Counted from the first letter of the stretch, positions 22,900 through 33,754 are shown. The stretch is DNA of 64,000 nucleotides from Narthecium ossifragum (GCA_963920575.1 OY986965.1:27321342-27385341); one strand, 5' to 3'. Notes: generated by a model from the sequence alone, not told the origin. Program-made: numbers and translations.

Positions 22900-23700
22900 C
22901 CTACCCCAAGGGAGGATCGATCCCTCTAATGATAGAGAGCGAACTCTCCAAACCACGCCAAGTCCGATCGATCCCTTCTCCCAGGACGATCGATCCGACT
23001 CGCGACGGATCGATCCCACTCGCGACGAGGGGATCCCATGCTACCCAAGGCACCGGGATCGATCGCCCTCACCAGGGGCCGATCGATCCTGCTCGGGTCA
23101 GCATAACCAACAAAGAGGGATCGATCCGTCGGTTGGGTTCTCCGATAAGCCGACGGTGAGAAATACCGTCGGAAAACTCCACCAAATCCCACCAAAACAT
23201 GGGATCTAGTAGTACGAAGCATCACGAATCCAAAACCGGCGGAAATACTACAATCTAACATGTATACAACAAGTTCTAAGCATAAGAACATCGACAGCCG
23301 GAAAAACTTCCAAAAACCCAAAGAATGTAGGTAGGAATCCCTACCGGAGCAAGAGCAGCTTCAATCCCAGCTGCTATGCCTTGGATCGTCCACGAACTCT
23401 TCGAAATCCAGAGAAAATCTCAGCCAAGAACTCGGATTTCCAAAGAGATTAAAGGAAGAAGGTTCTGTTTGTTTTATAGGCAAACGAACCGACTTAGCAG
23501 GATCGATCCGTCCAAGGAGACCGATTGCTCCAGCTAAGAGAGCGATCGATCCAGCCAAGGGATCGATCGATCCACCCAAGAGGCCGATCGATCCTTCTCC
23601 GAGTTCGATCGATCCGTCCCAAGAGACCGATCGATCCTTCTCAATGATCCACGTTCCTATCAAAGACCGATCGATCCCTCTAGCAAGAAAGGATCGATTC
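22430..23700. repeat. Palindrome array, GATCGATC cores (part 1)
   Basis: More than twenty GATCGATC or one-off cores, many spaced 20-22 bases (for example 22550, 22572 and 22594). The array spans the right part of the 21303-22899 insertion and the adjoining solo LTR. Confidence 0.9.
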
Positions 23701-24138
23701 GTCTCTTGCAGGAAGCTGGACTTGGGTTAAAACTTAAACCCAAGCCCGGATCTTTCGATCCCGGGTCCCACTAACCATTCTAGCCCAGCAATACCACAAA
23801 TATGGTCAGTGTGTACACACGCGAGTGTGAAACAAACCGACAATGCGTAATTTACCAAATTGACCTTGCGGTCCACGATGAGCCACAGGAGTAGAGGGAT
23901 GGCTCCTCACAGATCAGGTCTTGCGGGGCAGGACGATTCTCTTGGTCAATGTACTGTGGAGGCACAGAGGCACCGAGGAGATGACCTGGAAGCACGAGGC
24001 GCGCATACGGCAAGAGTTTCCGCAGCTGTTTTCTTCCCGAGGTACCTCTTGTCCTGCCTTCTAGTGTAGTTGTTTTGTTGTTTCCGAGCCCTACCCTTAT
24101 CGAATCTCGGGACGAGATTTCCTTTAAGGGTATTAGGA

Positions 24139-26665
24139 TGTGAGGACCTGTCCCTCTACCCCTGTGGCTCGTTGTAAACCGCAAGGGCAATTTGGTAAAT
24201 TGCGTCTTGTTGGTTTGTTTCACACCCGCGTGTGTACACACTGACCTTGTATGTGTTAGTGCTTGTTTAGAATGGTTCGATGGACCCGAGATCGGAAGAT
24301 CCCAGCTCGGGCGCGCGGAAGCTTGCTTTTGGGCAGCTGACGACCCATGAGCGATCGATCTCTCCTAGGAGCGATCGATCGGACTCGTGAGCGAGTCGAT
24401 GGGTTTTTGACCCGTTCGGATCGATCCAAGTGTTTTGGATCGATCCAGCCTTGTCTCGGATCGATCCGACTTGGTGGGTGGGATCGATCGGGTTGGTGTC
24501 TTGGATCGATCGAACTCGGAGTTGGATCGATCAGACACTGTGGGATAGTCGGTGGCTTTTTTCTTTCGCGAGGACAGCCTCCGGCCGTCGCTCTCTCTTG
24601 TCAGAAGGGTAGGACTTTCCCTCCCCTCTTTTCTTCTTTCTCCTCTTTCCCCGGCTTTCCCCTTCCCTTTTCCTTCCTCTTCTTTCCTTCTCCTTCTTCT
24701 TTCTTCTTCCTTCCTTCTTCTTCTTCTTCCGCGGGCTCTGTTTCCCCTGTTCTGGCAGCCGCTTCTTCTTCGCCGTTCTCCCTCCTCTGGCCACCATTTT
24801 GGGTGTTCCAAGGCTTGTTGGAACCGTGGCGGCGTGAGGAAGATCCCTGAAGTGGTTTGGAGCTGTGTTGGTGACCAGTTCGCGGGGAATCAACTGAGGA
24901 ATGCGCTGTTCAGTAGGTTCTTCTACCTACGAGAGTGTTTAATGGGTTTCTCTTAATCTAGAAGTTAGATCTTGATGTTCTTTGCATTGTTGGATTCCTC
25001 TTGCTTACTAGAATTTCTGGTATAAGTTTCATGATCTTTGGTTGAGATTTTAGTATGATTTATGCATGTTTAATCTCGGATTTTCCGGTTTCTGCTATTC
25101 TTGAAGAACAGTCGGCTTGCGGCGAGTTTTCCGGTCGGTACGTACATGATCTTGGGTTGTGATGAACATGAGAGTTGTAGATCTTTGAATCTACTCTCAA
25201 ACCCAATTGATTTCATATTTTTCTGATTTTCCTACTAATTGTTATGATTTTTGCACTGGAGGGCTGCGTTGCAGCAAGTACTTGGTAAGTTAGAGTTGGA
25301 TCGATCGGACTATACTTTGTAAGTTAGTTTTGATTAGCGGTTTTGATTAGTGTTTTCCCGTTAATCCAATCGTTGGATGTTTATGGATTTTGGACATGAT
25401 GATCCTTGTATATAGAGCTACTGGTGGCTAAGTTGAATCCCGAATCCGACGTCGTTTGGACGTCGGATCGACGGGGTCAATTAGCCTCAAGTAAAGAACT
25501 CTTGGTGTTTTGAATATAATATTATATGTCGGATTATAATATTATATTTTTACTGTTCATCATCATTTTCGGGGTTGCTTCCCGTTGCAGGAGTCTGCGG
25601 TTGACGGTCGTGGTACTGTCGTAATGCCGGGACCCGCTGCGGATCGGCTGGCAGCGGTTGGTAGTACCGCTGCAGCGATCCGGTCGACTTATATGATGTC
25701 TTATCATACTGTTGTATGACTATCTCCTGTTTGTGTATGTCATAGCATGCATTGTTGTTTTGTGCATTAGTTGCATTGGTTAGGGCGTGGGTGATCTGTG
25801 GGTCACCGTCCCGAGGCTGGAAGCTCGGACTTAGCCCTAGGACCGGGGTTGGGTAGTTTGGACCCGGTTCGAATTGTGGTGTCCAGTCGAATTTGATGAT
25901 AAGCCTAGATGACTGGTACACCTGTTGCTTGGTGATTGTAGAGGTCGTGTCAGCCTTGAGTCGGATGCTGAGGTGTAGCCGGTGTTCCACTGTGTTGACT
26001 CTAGAGTAGAGGAGTTGCCTACTCAGCGGTGCCATTTTCCGCATGCAGTGTCGTGTTCATGCTTTTGAGTCAGCAATGTTGTTTCCTGCTACTGAGTGTG
26101 ACCTGACATGTGACCAGCCCGGCTGGAAGACCATGATCGTGGGCATCAGGGACATGCAGTGGGGTTATGGGACCCCTGTATACACCTAGGTCTTACTTGA
26201 GGGCGACACTGTTGCATTTCCCTCTTCCTTCTGTGTGACGTAGTGTAGAACCCTACTGAGCTTAGTGCTCACACCTACCCGGGCTGCGTTTTGCAGGTGC
26301 AGGCATCAGTTCTTCTTCTATGGCCCCTACTGGGCAGTTGGTCGGCAGTGCGGCGGCGTCTGGTGGACTTTGAGAGGTGGTGATCGTTTACTGCTTTTAC
26401 CCTATGTTAGATAGTCTCCTACGGGAGTAATGTTGTATTTGAATCTTCCCCTCTCCGAGGATATGTATATTAAATTCACTTGGATTTGTAATCTGTGGTT
26501 CGAGGCTTATTAAATTATTGTTTTTAAATTGAGGGTGTTTTGTGATAAACTGTTAGGGAGATCAATAGGTTAAAAGGAACCCTCGCCAGCTTTTCTTCCC
26601 CGTTTTGTTAGGTTCCGGTTCGCGTCGCCCGGCCCGGTTGGACTTTCGCTAGTCGGGGCGCGACA
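24139..26665 (+). mobile_element. 3' LTR of the chromovirus
   Basis: Starts TGTGAGGACC just after a purine-rich tract and the end of pol, and ends GGGGCGCGACA. It contains a palindrome array at 24352-24532 (cores at 24419, 24438, 24459, 24482, 24504 and 24525, with spacing 19-23). Confidence 0.85.
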
Positions 26666-26668
26666 CTT

Positions 26669-27130
26669 CATGTATATATGGTGCATTTCCTGGATCTGAT
26701 CCCCTGCTTGGTTTCTGTGCTTTTATTTGGGCCGATCTGTGCTTTTATGGCTTGATTCTTCATGTATATATGGAGCATTTCTTGGATCTAATCCCCTTGC
26801 CTGGTTTCTGTGCTTTTATGGCTTGTGATTGTTCATGTATATATGGTGCATTTCCTGGATCTGATCCCCTGCCTGGTTTCTGTGCTTTTATTTGGGCTGA
26901 TCTGTGCTTTTATGGCTTGATTCTTCATGTATAAATGGTGCATTTCCTGGATCTGATCCCCTTGCCTGGTTTTTGTGTTTTTATTTGGGCCGATCTGTGC
27001 TTTTATGGTTTGATTCTTCATGTATATATGGTGCATTTCCTGGATCTGATCCCCTTGCCTAGTTTCTTTGCTTTTATTTGGGCCTATCTGTGCTTTTATG
27101 GCTTGATTCTTCATGTTATATAGTGTATTT
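26669..27130 (+). repeat. Minisatellite, about 93 bp unit, six copies
   Basis: CATGTATATATGG-type unit starts lie at 26669, 26761, 26834, 26926, 27019 and 27112, with spacings 92, 73, 92, 93 and 93. The chromovirus LTR ends at the first copy, so the element inserted into this array. Confidence 0.9.
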
Positions 27131-27469
27131 GCTTGGTCTGATCCCTTTGCTTTGATTGATTGCATACATTTGCTATCGATCTGTGATTTTATTCTTACGG
27201 GTGCCTCTCCATGTCATGAGTAGTTCGATTCTTCTATTCTTTCGACGCATTCATCATACCTGATCCCCTTGGCTTGAGTATTGCTGTTTGTATGCCATTG
27301 CAATTGCTGCTTACATGAAATGACTGGCTCCCTTTGCTGATGCTTGTAGTATGCTATCTGATCCCTTATGCAATCTTATTCATTCGCTGTTAGTATGCCA
27401 TTGCCATGTGGGTTGATCTATTGTTATGTTATGAGTATGCAATCCGATTTTAGGGCTTTGTATTTTCTA

Positions 27470-27870
27470 TTAGCATGCTACTAGTATGCAATGTGATCTA
27501 TTAGTATGCAATCTGCTTGGCATTTTGGCTATCTGATCCCTTATGCAGTCTTATCCACTTGCAATCTTTTATGACGTTGTTGCGTGGATTGATCTATTCG
27601 TATGCTACTAGTATGCAATCTGATATGCTATGTTATTAGTATGCAATCTGATATGCTATTGGTATTCTACTAGTATGCAATTTGATTTTATAGCTTTGTA
27701 TTTTCTATTAGCATGCTACTAGTATGCAAGGTGATCTATTAGTATGCAATCTGCTTGGCATTTTGGCTATCTGATTCCTTATGCAGTCTTATCCACTTGC
27801 AATGTTTTATGACGTTGTTGCGTGGGTTGATCTATTCGTATGCTACTAGTATGCAATCCGATATGCTATG
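27470..27870 (+). repeat. Tandem duplication, 238 bp unit, with TAGTATGCAATCTGAT modules
   Basis: TGCTTGGCATTTTGGCTATC occurs at 27514 and 27752 within near-identical surroundings. Short modules (CTACTAGTATGCAATCTG) recur between. Confidence 0.88.
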
Positions 27871-28039
27871 CTATTAGTAATGAGGCTGCCATTTATGTGT
27901 ACTTATGCATTGGGCTTGATCTGATCCCCTTCAAGCAACAATCAAACACCAGAACTCAGAAAGTCACTCTCCAGGAATTCACTCCCCAGAAAGTCACTCC
28001 TCAGAAATCACTCCATTTCAGTTCACTTCTCAACAACCT

Positions 28040-28199
28040 AACAGGCCCCATGTCAATAAGTAGATATATAGAATCACTGAAGTGAAATAGTACGCATGGT
28101 ACGTATAAGTTCTTTCGTATTATATGTATGGCAATATATATAAGCCTATCCGCCCTCCTCCTTGATGTATGATGCTTGCGTATACGAATAAGAGACAAT

Positions 28200-28252
<53 letters not shown>

Positions 28253-28684
28253 CTACATTATTTAGAAAGGGATCATATGGTTTGTACCTGTACCTGTGCA
28301 GGAGATCAACTCAGCCACACCATATATTGACTCCCACATGAAATTTAAGAGAGATAAACAAAGCCCAACTTACCGCCATGAATTATGATGACATGCATCA
28401 TATCACTTGCATATATATATAGAAAAACTATAGGGACACCAAATTAAATTAAATTAAATATTCTTGTTAATTTACTGTAATATTATCCACCTTCTCGGCA
28501 TCTTCTAGTTCGATTAAAGAAATTATAATGTGATACTGCTTCCAAGCGTCTTCGTCCACTCTCTATGTATATATGCGTCTATCTATAAATCTTCCCTCAA
28601 ATTAACTAGGATCGATGGAATCATAGAAGACCTTCAAATTAAGCTAGCTTTTGACACAAAGAATTAGAGGATTTAAGGAGATCG
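28040..28684 (+). promoter_or_regulatory. Promoter and 5' leader of the broken WRKY54/70-like copy
   Basis: Near-identical to 41885-42484 in front of the intact copy, apart from a longer (AT)n tract at 28202-28247. A TATA box (TATAAAT, 28584-28590) lies about 95 bases before the ATG. Confidence 0.7.
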
Positions 28685-29616
28685 ATGGATTGCGAGAGAG
28701 CGATCCAAGAGCTCTCCCAAGGCTATGAGCTCGCCACTCGCCTTCAGCCCTTTATCGAGGGCGGTGATGATGGCCGGACTGAGATGGCCAAGGCCCTCTT
28801 CGACCAAGTCCAGCTTACCTTGTCCATGTCCATCTCCATGCATCTTGACGTCTACCAAGACTCCGGTGGTCGCCGTGGAGGCCAAGTCCCCGTGCAGTAG
28901 TACTATTGATCAAGCAAGCAGCGATAATGTTTCCGCCGTCAGGAAGGTCGCCGGAGATCCGAATTTTAAGAAAGATCACAACAAAAGGTAGATACTGATA
29001 TTTACACATGCACCAGATCAGTTTTGAGAAAAATATTAAAGAACAAAGTGCATTCTAATTTTTTCAGCTCAATTTCCTTGTGCTGCGCGCAATTTAATTT
29101 TTTTCTCTGATCTTTCTTTAGGAGGAGGAATCATAAGAATTCATGGGGCAAAACCACATCCGTACCACATGACGACGGTTATCAATGGAGAAAATATGGG
29201 CAAAAGAGAATTCATGAAGCCCAACATCCAAGGTTGGTTTACTCATAAATATATAAGTATATATCCTCTACTCTATCTCTATACATATATTGATGGGATT
29301 TTTGCATTCCGGTACCATGTACTTTTCCAGGAATGCACTTTGGTACTATGTAGTTTGGGATTTGCAATTTGATACCATCTAGTTATAAACGAATTGCAAT
29401 TTAATCCCGACCCTCGACTCCGTTAGTGTAAATTGACGGGAAACCGCTCACGTGCGCGCACGTGAGCGGTTTTAAACCCGTTTCCTGGGTTTGGCAGTCG
29501 TTTCCCGGGTTTTGCATCCCGTTTCCCACCTCTCTCCCGTTTCCCGGGTTCTTCTTCTTCTTCCTCTTCTTCCTCCTCTGATCTTCTTCCTCCTCTTCCT
29601 CTGCCTCTTCTTGCTC

Positions 29617-29935
29617 TTATTCTTCTTCCTGAAGGGTGATGTTGGCGGCATGGGAGGACGACAAGGCAGGGTGGCGGAGGGTGACGTTGGCAACGGAGCC
29701 AGCTGCCCCGAGGACAGAGAGACCAAGGCGGTGGTGGTAGGCGAAGGCCGCCAGACAATCGAGGACGTCGCAGCCAGGCACCACCTCCAGCACCACCGGT
29801 TGCATTGCTGCCTCGCTCTCCCTTGTTATCACCGCCGGTGGCTTCGGCTTGTTCTTCGACCCCAGAGGCCGGCCCTTGGCTTCTTGCTTCCCGACGACGA
29901 CGGCGAGGCCAAAGCCTACCCACCAGAGCCCGAGT
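29617..29935 (-). pseudogene. Captured fragment of an AHL (AT-hook + PPC/DUF296) gene
   Basis: One minus-strand frame reads KGRPLGSKNKPKPPAVITRE, the AT-hook and linker typical of AHL nuclear DNA-binding proteins. It continues with QPVVLEVVPGCDVLDCLAAF and SVLGAAGSVANVTLRHPA, the start of the PPC domain (usual form ILEV..G.DV..C...FA......VLS..G.V.NVTLRQP). It ends at a stop at 29617 shortly after ANITLQ, before the GRFEILS core. Only about 95 residues are present. Intact AHL proteins of this type are near 300 residues and organise chromatin at AT-rich DNA. Confidence 0.85.
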
Positions 29936-30180
29936 GAGGTCCTCCGGCCTCCTCGTCCTTGTCAGAGGTGGGTTGGGTGAGGGTGATGGCGGAGCTCGGC
30001 GGCCACAGGTACTCGGCCATAGGAATGGTTTAAGAGCTAGCAAACAACAGAGCATCCCCGACAAGGTGGTTTAAGCCTTCCCACCAGAGCCGGCAAGGTG
30101 GTCTTCGTCGTCCTCGACTTCCATGAAGATCAGAGGAACGCCAAGAACAGAACATCGTGAGCCACCATACGACGGGGCCT

Positions 30181-30427
30181 AGGAAGCAGCTGCGCCGGTG
30201 GCCTTGGGAGGGAGGCCGGCGACCCCGGCGAAGGAGAGGTGGCGGGCCAGGGTGCAAAGTCCTTTGGAGGCGAGACGTTGGTTGGCATCGCCGGAGGGGG
30301 AGGTGAGCTCGTGGAGGACGATGAGGAGGTGTTGAACCTGCGATACGTTCGCTGCCTGGATTGCGGTGGCGCACGGGTTCAGTAGCTGCTCATCCCATCT
30401 GACCTCCTTCGATCTATTGCCCGCCAT
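30181..30427 (-). pseudogene. Captured 5' fragment of a GRAS-family gene
   Basis: From an ATG at 30425-30427 the frame reads [20 protein letters not shown], then [20 protein letters not shown] and LCTLARHLS. This matches the first leucine-heptad region of GRAS transcription regulators (LL.CA.AI......Q.LL..L.ELAS..GD..QRLA...L.AL). The CT-rich sequence upstream looks like a captured 5' leader. The frame is lost after about 82 residues. The subfamily is uncertain. Confidence 0.7.
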
Positions 30428-31519
30428 GCCCCCGCCGCTCTCGAAGGAGAAGAAAGAAGGAGAAGAAGGGAGATCGGGAGAGGAAGAGAGAGACGGAGAC
30501 CGGGAAGAAAACAGAGGGGGAAGAAAGGGGAAGGGGAGAAGCAAAGGAAAAAAAAGAGAGATAGGGGAGGAGAAGAAAGAAAGAGAAGAAGAAGAAAGAA
30601 GAAGAAGGAGGAGGAGGAAGAAGGAGGAGGTGGTGGCTGAAACCGGTCAAAATTGACACCCTCTTCTTCTTCTTCTTCTTTTTCTTCTTCTTCTTCTGCC
30701 TCCTCTTCTTCTTCCTCCCCTTCTTCTTCTCCTCCTCCTCCTCCTCCTCCTTCTTCTTCTTCTTCTCCTCCTCCTCTTCCTTCTCTTCTTCCTCCTCCTC
30801 TTCTTCTTCCTCTGCATGCACGCTGACGCATGCTGACGTCACCAGTTTGCCGTCAAGCCACATGACGCCGTTTGGAGGGTCGGATCACTTTACTCTGGTA
30901 TTATAACTTAATAGTATCAAATTGCAAATCCCAAACTACATAGTACCAAAGTGCATTCCTGGAAAAGTACGTGGTACCGGAATGCAAAAATCCCTATATT
31001 GATCGAATAGCTATATATATATGTTGTTCTGGTTTAAATTGCATATGCTATTATAGATGCACCTACTACCGTGATGAAAGGTGTCCGGCAACCAAGATAG
31101 TCCAGCAAAAGGACGATCATGATCAGGATAATTCACCTGTATTTCTTGTCACTTACTTTGAGCAACACACCTGCAAAGGCATGCCTGCAGCCCCTCCTCC
31201 CCAGTGTATATTGGACTCTTCTGATCTTGGAGAGGCATGCCTACTAATTAGTTTCGAATCAACTGCAAATCAATCCAGAAAGGAGAAATCTATCTTCTCA
31301 TCAGTAGTAGTACCGTATTCTAAACAATTACCAGACTGCAACCTGCAAACCGATGCATGCTTTGAATCATCTGATCATCATCAACCTATCATGCCGGATG
31401 CCGCGATAAAAGATCAAGAGATGTGGATGAACAGATCCGGTGCCAGTGGTAGTGAGGATGTGCTTTCAATTTTTGAAGGATTAAACATGGAGCACTTTGT
31501 GGATGGTTTATTAAACTAG

Positions 31520-32026
31520 CTTGGAGTATGTTGATGATAGGGAGATTTGAGTACTTGTCTAGCTAGGTGAATTAAAGCCCATCATCCTTAATTCGATCAC
31601 TGTGATCGATCCTCCGGACTACACATGTAATTGTCATATAAGAGTTGAAGCAAGTTTTATGTTTTTCTTGGTAATTAGCTATGAAGAATGGAGATTTCTC
31701 CGGGCCGTATACATTGTCCTGCACACTGGAATAAAAAGCTATAAACTCAATTCTTCGGCTTAAGCTTTTGTATGAATCTCATTGCATCTATACTGTTTGC
31801 AGGTCAACCAATTTATTTGAAGATCAATCTTAATCTGCATCCATTTTCAGTGAATTTTATGATTGAGAAGGAACTATATATATACATAGATTATTGCAAA
31901 TGTAGAATCCATTAATCTAGTCAAGATAGGAGTGAGCACTCATCAATCTATAGAAAAAGAAAAATTCCTTGGCTTCATGCATGCAAGAAAATAATAGCAG
32001 AATTGAATTAAAACTGTAACTCATAA
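31520..32026. other. 3' flank of the broken WRKY gene
   Basis: Resembles the region after 43667 in part (for example gaattaaaactgtaactcat against gaatcgaaaccgtaactcat). No gene seen. Confidence 0.5.
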
Positions 32027-32231
32027 AGCCCGTTTTGTATGGGATTAGAAAAAGTGAGGTTAAGAGGGAATAGGGTTAGATGGGGTTAGAAAAGATAGGG
32101 TTAAGAAATGGGGGTAAGAAAAAGTAGAGAGATGGTGGTAGGTGGAATGGGGATAACCCCGTAATCATTATTTTTAGTGTTTAAGTAAAAAATGAGGATA
32201 AGGGCCCTTTATCCCCAACCAAACAAGGGCT
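32027..32231. mobile_element. Tourist/PIF-Harbinger-like MITE, copy 1
   Basis: Inverted ends AGCCCGTTTTG... and ...CCAAACAAGGGC, flanked by TAA on both sides, about 205 bp, non-coding. Its body (gttagatggggttagaaaa) matches a diverged copy at 33755. Confidence 0.65.
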
Positions 32232-32493
32232 AAGAGATGGTTCTGAACAAACAAAGTGCATGTGTCTGAAAACTTTATTTTTTTTTTTTTTTTTTCTTGA
32301 CTAAATGAGCTTGATGGGCAGGATACACATGACACGTCTCATTAATTGCACAAAACCTTATACTAAAACAAAATCATATAATTGAGAAACATATTTATGC
32401 TGGTGCACCTAATAAAATAAGTGTATAAATACTTGGCTTTCTTTCATGCCCTAATAAAATAAACTAGCTAGGTGGCGGCATGCATGATCTGCC

Positions 32494-33175
32494 TGTTGCG
32501 CCGGAAGGCACCCCCAATGCAAGAATCCACCAACAAACGAGAAAGAAAACAACCACACCAAAGAATAGAGGGAGAGAAAATAGAGAACACACCAAAACAC
32601 AGGGATTTACGTGGTTCGGCAATAGCCTACATCCACGGGCGGCACAGCGAGATCAATCCACTAATCAAGATGAAGGAGTACAAAGTAGGGTAAAAGCCTC
32701 TCTCAAAAGGCTCTGAAGCTCTCTCCAAAACCCTATTAGATCCCCTTTAATTAGGGTTACAAAACATCTATTTATAGTCTCCAAAAAGACTAATCAGACT
32801 AATCTCGAAATAGATCTGAGCCATCGGATTTCCTTTCTACAAATAAAGGATCGATTATTTGATATAGGAAAGATCGATCCTTTATATCCGAGCGTCCTTA
32901 GAATCTCATCATCCCGAAGATGATCGATTATCTATAGAGGACTGATCGATCATCTTACAACGTGCTCTCTGTCACTTCAATCTCCAATAAAGATGATCGA
33001 TCATCTTATATAGGATGATTGATCATTGCAAACATGTCTCTCTGTCTGGAATAATGTAATCAAAGAATCGATCATTTCATAGGGGATGATCGATCATTAC
33101 AAACCATGCTATCTGGAAAACTTGCAAAACATGATCGATCATCGATCTTTTGTCAAACCGAGCCAAACTTCCACA
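32494..33175 (-). mobile_element. Solo LTR (probable copia type) with hairpin-pair palindromes in U3
   Basis: CTGCC flanks both sides (32489-32493, 33176-33180). Read on the minus strand it begins TGTGGAAGTTTGG and ends GGCGCAACA. Its U3 (33140 to 32845) carries GATCGATC pairs. A TATA box (TATAAATAGATG) lies near 32775, followed by R/U5 with CCACGTAAATCCCTGTG. Net 682 bp. Confidence 0.88.
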
Positions 33176-33754
33176 CTGCCTGTCTCTCTGAACAAGACTT
33201 AAGCTTTTATATATGGATATTATCTAATCTTATAAGACAGGGTTTTGGTATATCTGACGGCCCACAAGATGCTAGAAGAGTTTTATCTAGCGGTCAAGAA
33301 ACACCCCTACCACATGAGTTCAGATATTCCTAAAATACGGTTATCTTTGTCTAGGAGATTGTGGGGGGTGGTTATTAAGAATCTCTTATTTTTCTTTCTT
33401 TCTTTAATCCAAATAAGGTTTGTTTGCTCCTTGACATGATTGTACATTACAGTCTTATTATTTTAGGCATCCCATACCCTCTTGGCATGCAGAAGGTTGT
33501 GGTATCTGTATAAAGACGGAGATGTTACATTTTTTCATTAAAATATATAAATCATGGATTAATCATGACAAAATAATTAAACCGTATCATGAACACGAGA
33601 ATCCACTAGTGTCATATATAGAAGCCCATCCAAATAATATTTGACGATCACATCAATTCCCTCTCACCTCTGCACCAACCTACATAACAATATCAATGCC
33701 AGCTGCTTGTCCTCCGGTCAACGAGAAAGCTGGCCTTTTGAAACTCTTTTATTA

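Larger units (their letters stand above)
19951..23911 (-). mobile_element. Solo LTR of the same chromovirus family, reversed, inside pol
   Basis: GATCA flanks both sides (19946-19950 and 23912-23916). On the minus strand the element starts TGTGAGGAGCC and ends GGTGCGCAACA, homologous end to end with the LTR at 24139-26665 (TGTGAGGACC...GGGGCGCGACA). Net of the 1597-bp insertion at 21303-22899 it is about 2.36 kb, close to the 2.53 kb of the other LTR. Confidence 0.85.
16940..24064 (+). pseudogene. Chromovirus pol (RT - RNase H remnant - integrase - chromodomain), broken
   Basis: RT begins near MAPAEQ with [20 protein letters not shown] and continues after the first insertion with VFVDDIL (VDD at 17982-17990). 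Integrase has a zinc-binding region (HHSRFAVHPG ... CLTCQKVK) and the core (MDFVTGLP; VSNRDPRFTS). After the second insertion the frame resumes as RDQVLRGRTILLVNVLW and EEMTWKHEARIRQ, a chromodomain-like tail, ending at 24062-24064. Damage: TAG at 17223, a one-base frameshift near 18222, an internal deletion near 18431 that removes most of RNase H, TAA at 19322, and Asp-to-Asn in the second integrase catalytic position (SNRDP where SDRDP is usual). It is clearly non-functional. Confidence 0.88.
16890..26665 (+). mobile_element. 5'-truncated Tekay/Del-like chromovirus (Ty3/gypsy) with nested insertions
   Basis: Order on the plus strand: reverse transcriptase, remnant RNase H, integrase, chromodomain-like C terminus, then a 3' LTR at 24139-26665. 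The 5' LTR, gag, protease and the start of RT are absent. Two insertions with target duplications interrupt it (17308-17893 and 19951-23911). Removing them rejoins the protein frame cleanly at each site, which proves the nesting. The long LTR and the C-terminal chromodomain fit the Tekay/Del lineage. The 3' flank is CTTCA; no matching left copy is found because of the truncation. Confidence 0.85.
29295..30994. mobile_element. Pack-MULE (non-autonomous Mutator-like element carrying host gene pieces)
   Basis: Perfect 9-bp target duplication TATATTGAT (29286-29294, 30995-31003) and long inverted ends of about 90 bp (29295-29385 and 30905-30994, GGGATTTTTGCATTCCGG inward) with a few mismatches. 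Both are diagnostic of Mutator-like elements. There is no transposase. The interior is GC-rich and holds an AHL fragment, a GRAS fragment and GAA/CTT-rich low-complexity tracts (30440-30830), all captured 5' gene parts on the minus strand. It lies in intron 2 of the broken WRKY gene. Confidence 0.93.
28685..31519 (+). pseudogene. WRKY54/70-like group III WRKY gene, disrupted copy
   Basis: Exon 1 (28685-28987), exon 2 (29122-29232) and exon 3 (about 31050-31519) are collinear with the intact copy at 42485-43667. Three lesions are visible. A 4-base insertion (GCAT, about 28840-28843) shifts the frame to a stop at 28898-28900. The intron-2 acceptor, TTGGCAG in the intact copy, is TTGCAT here, so the AG is lost; the next AG lies 12 bases into the old exon and would drop four residues while staying in phase. 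A 1.7-kb Pack-MULE sits in intron 2. The WRKY domain sequence is otherwise intact (DGYQWRKYGQK; zinc finger C-X7-C-X27-H-X-C), so the decay is recent. A short N-terminal protein or an internally initiated product cannot be excluded. Confidence 0.85.

Noticed and set aside
19951..26665. A single large foldback transposon with 2.4-kb inverted ends
   Set aside because: The GATCA duplications and the restored pol frame show that it is a nested solo LTR next to an oppositely oriented 3' LTR.
26669..27870. CRISPR-like array of repeats and spacers
   Set aside because: The units are contiguous 93-bp and 238-bp tandem repeats with no unique spacers, in a plant nuclear context.
29423..30064. 213-codon minus-strand frame overlapping the AHL fragment as a real protein
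   Set aside because: It is Arg/Gly-rich in the wrong frame; the AT-hook/PPC sequence is read in a different frame.
30430..30840. Glu/Lys-rich and Leu/Phe-rich open frames in the Pack-MULE
   Set aside because: GAA/CTT-type low-complexity tracts, open on both strands.
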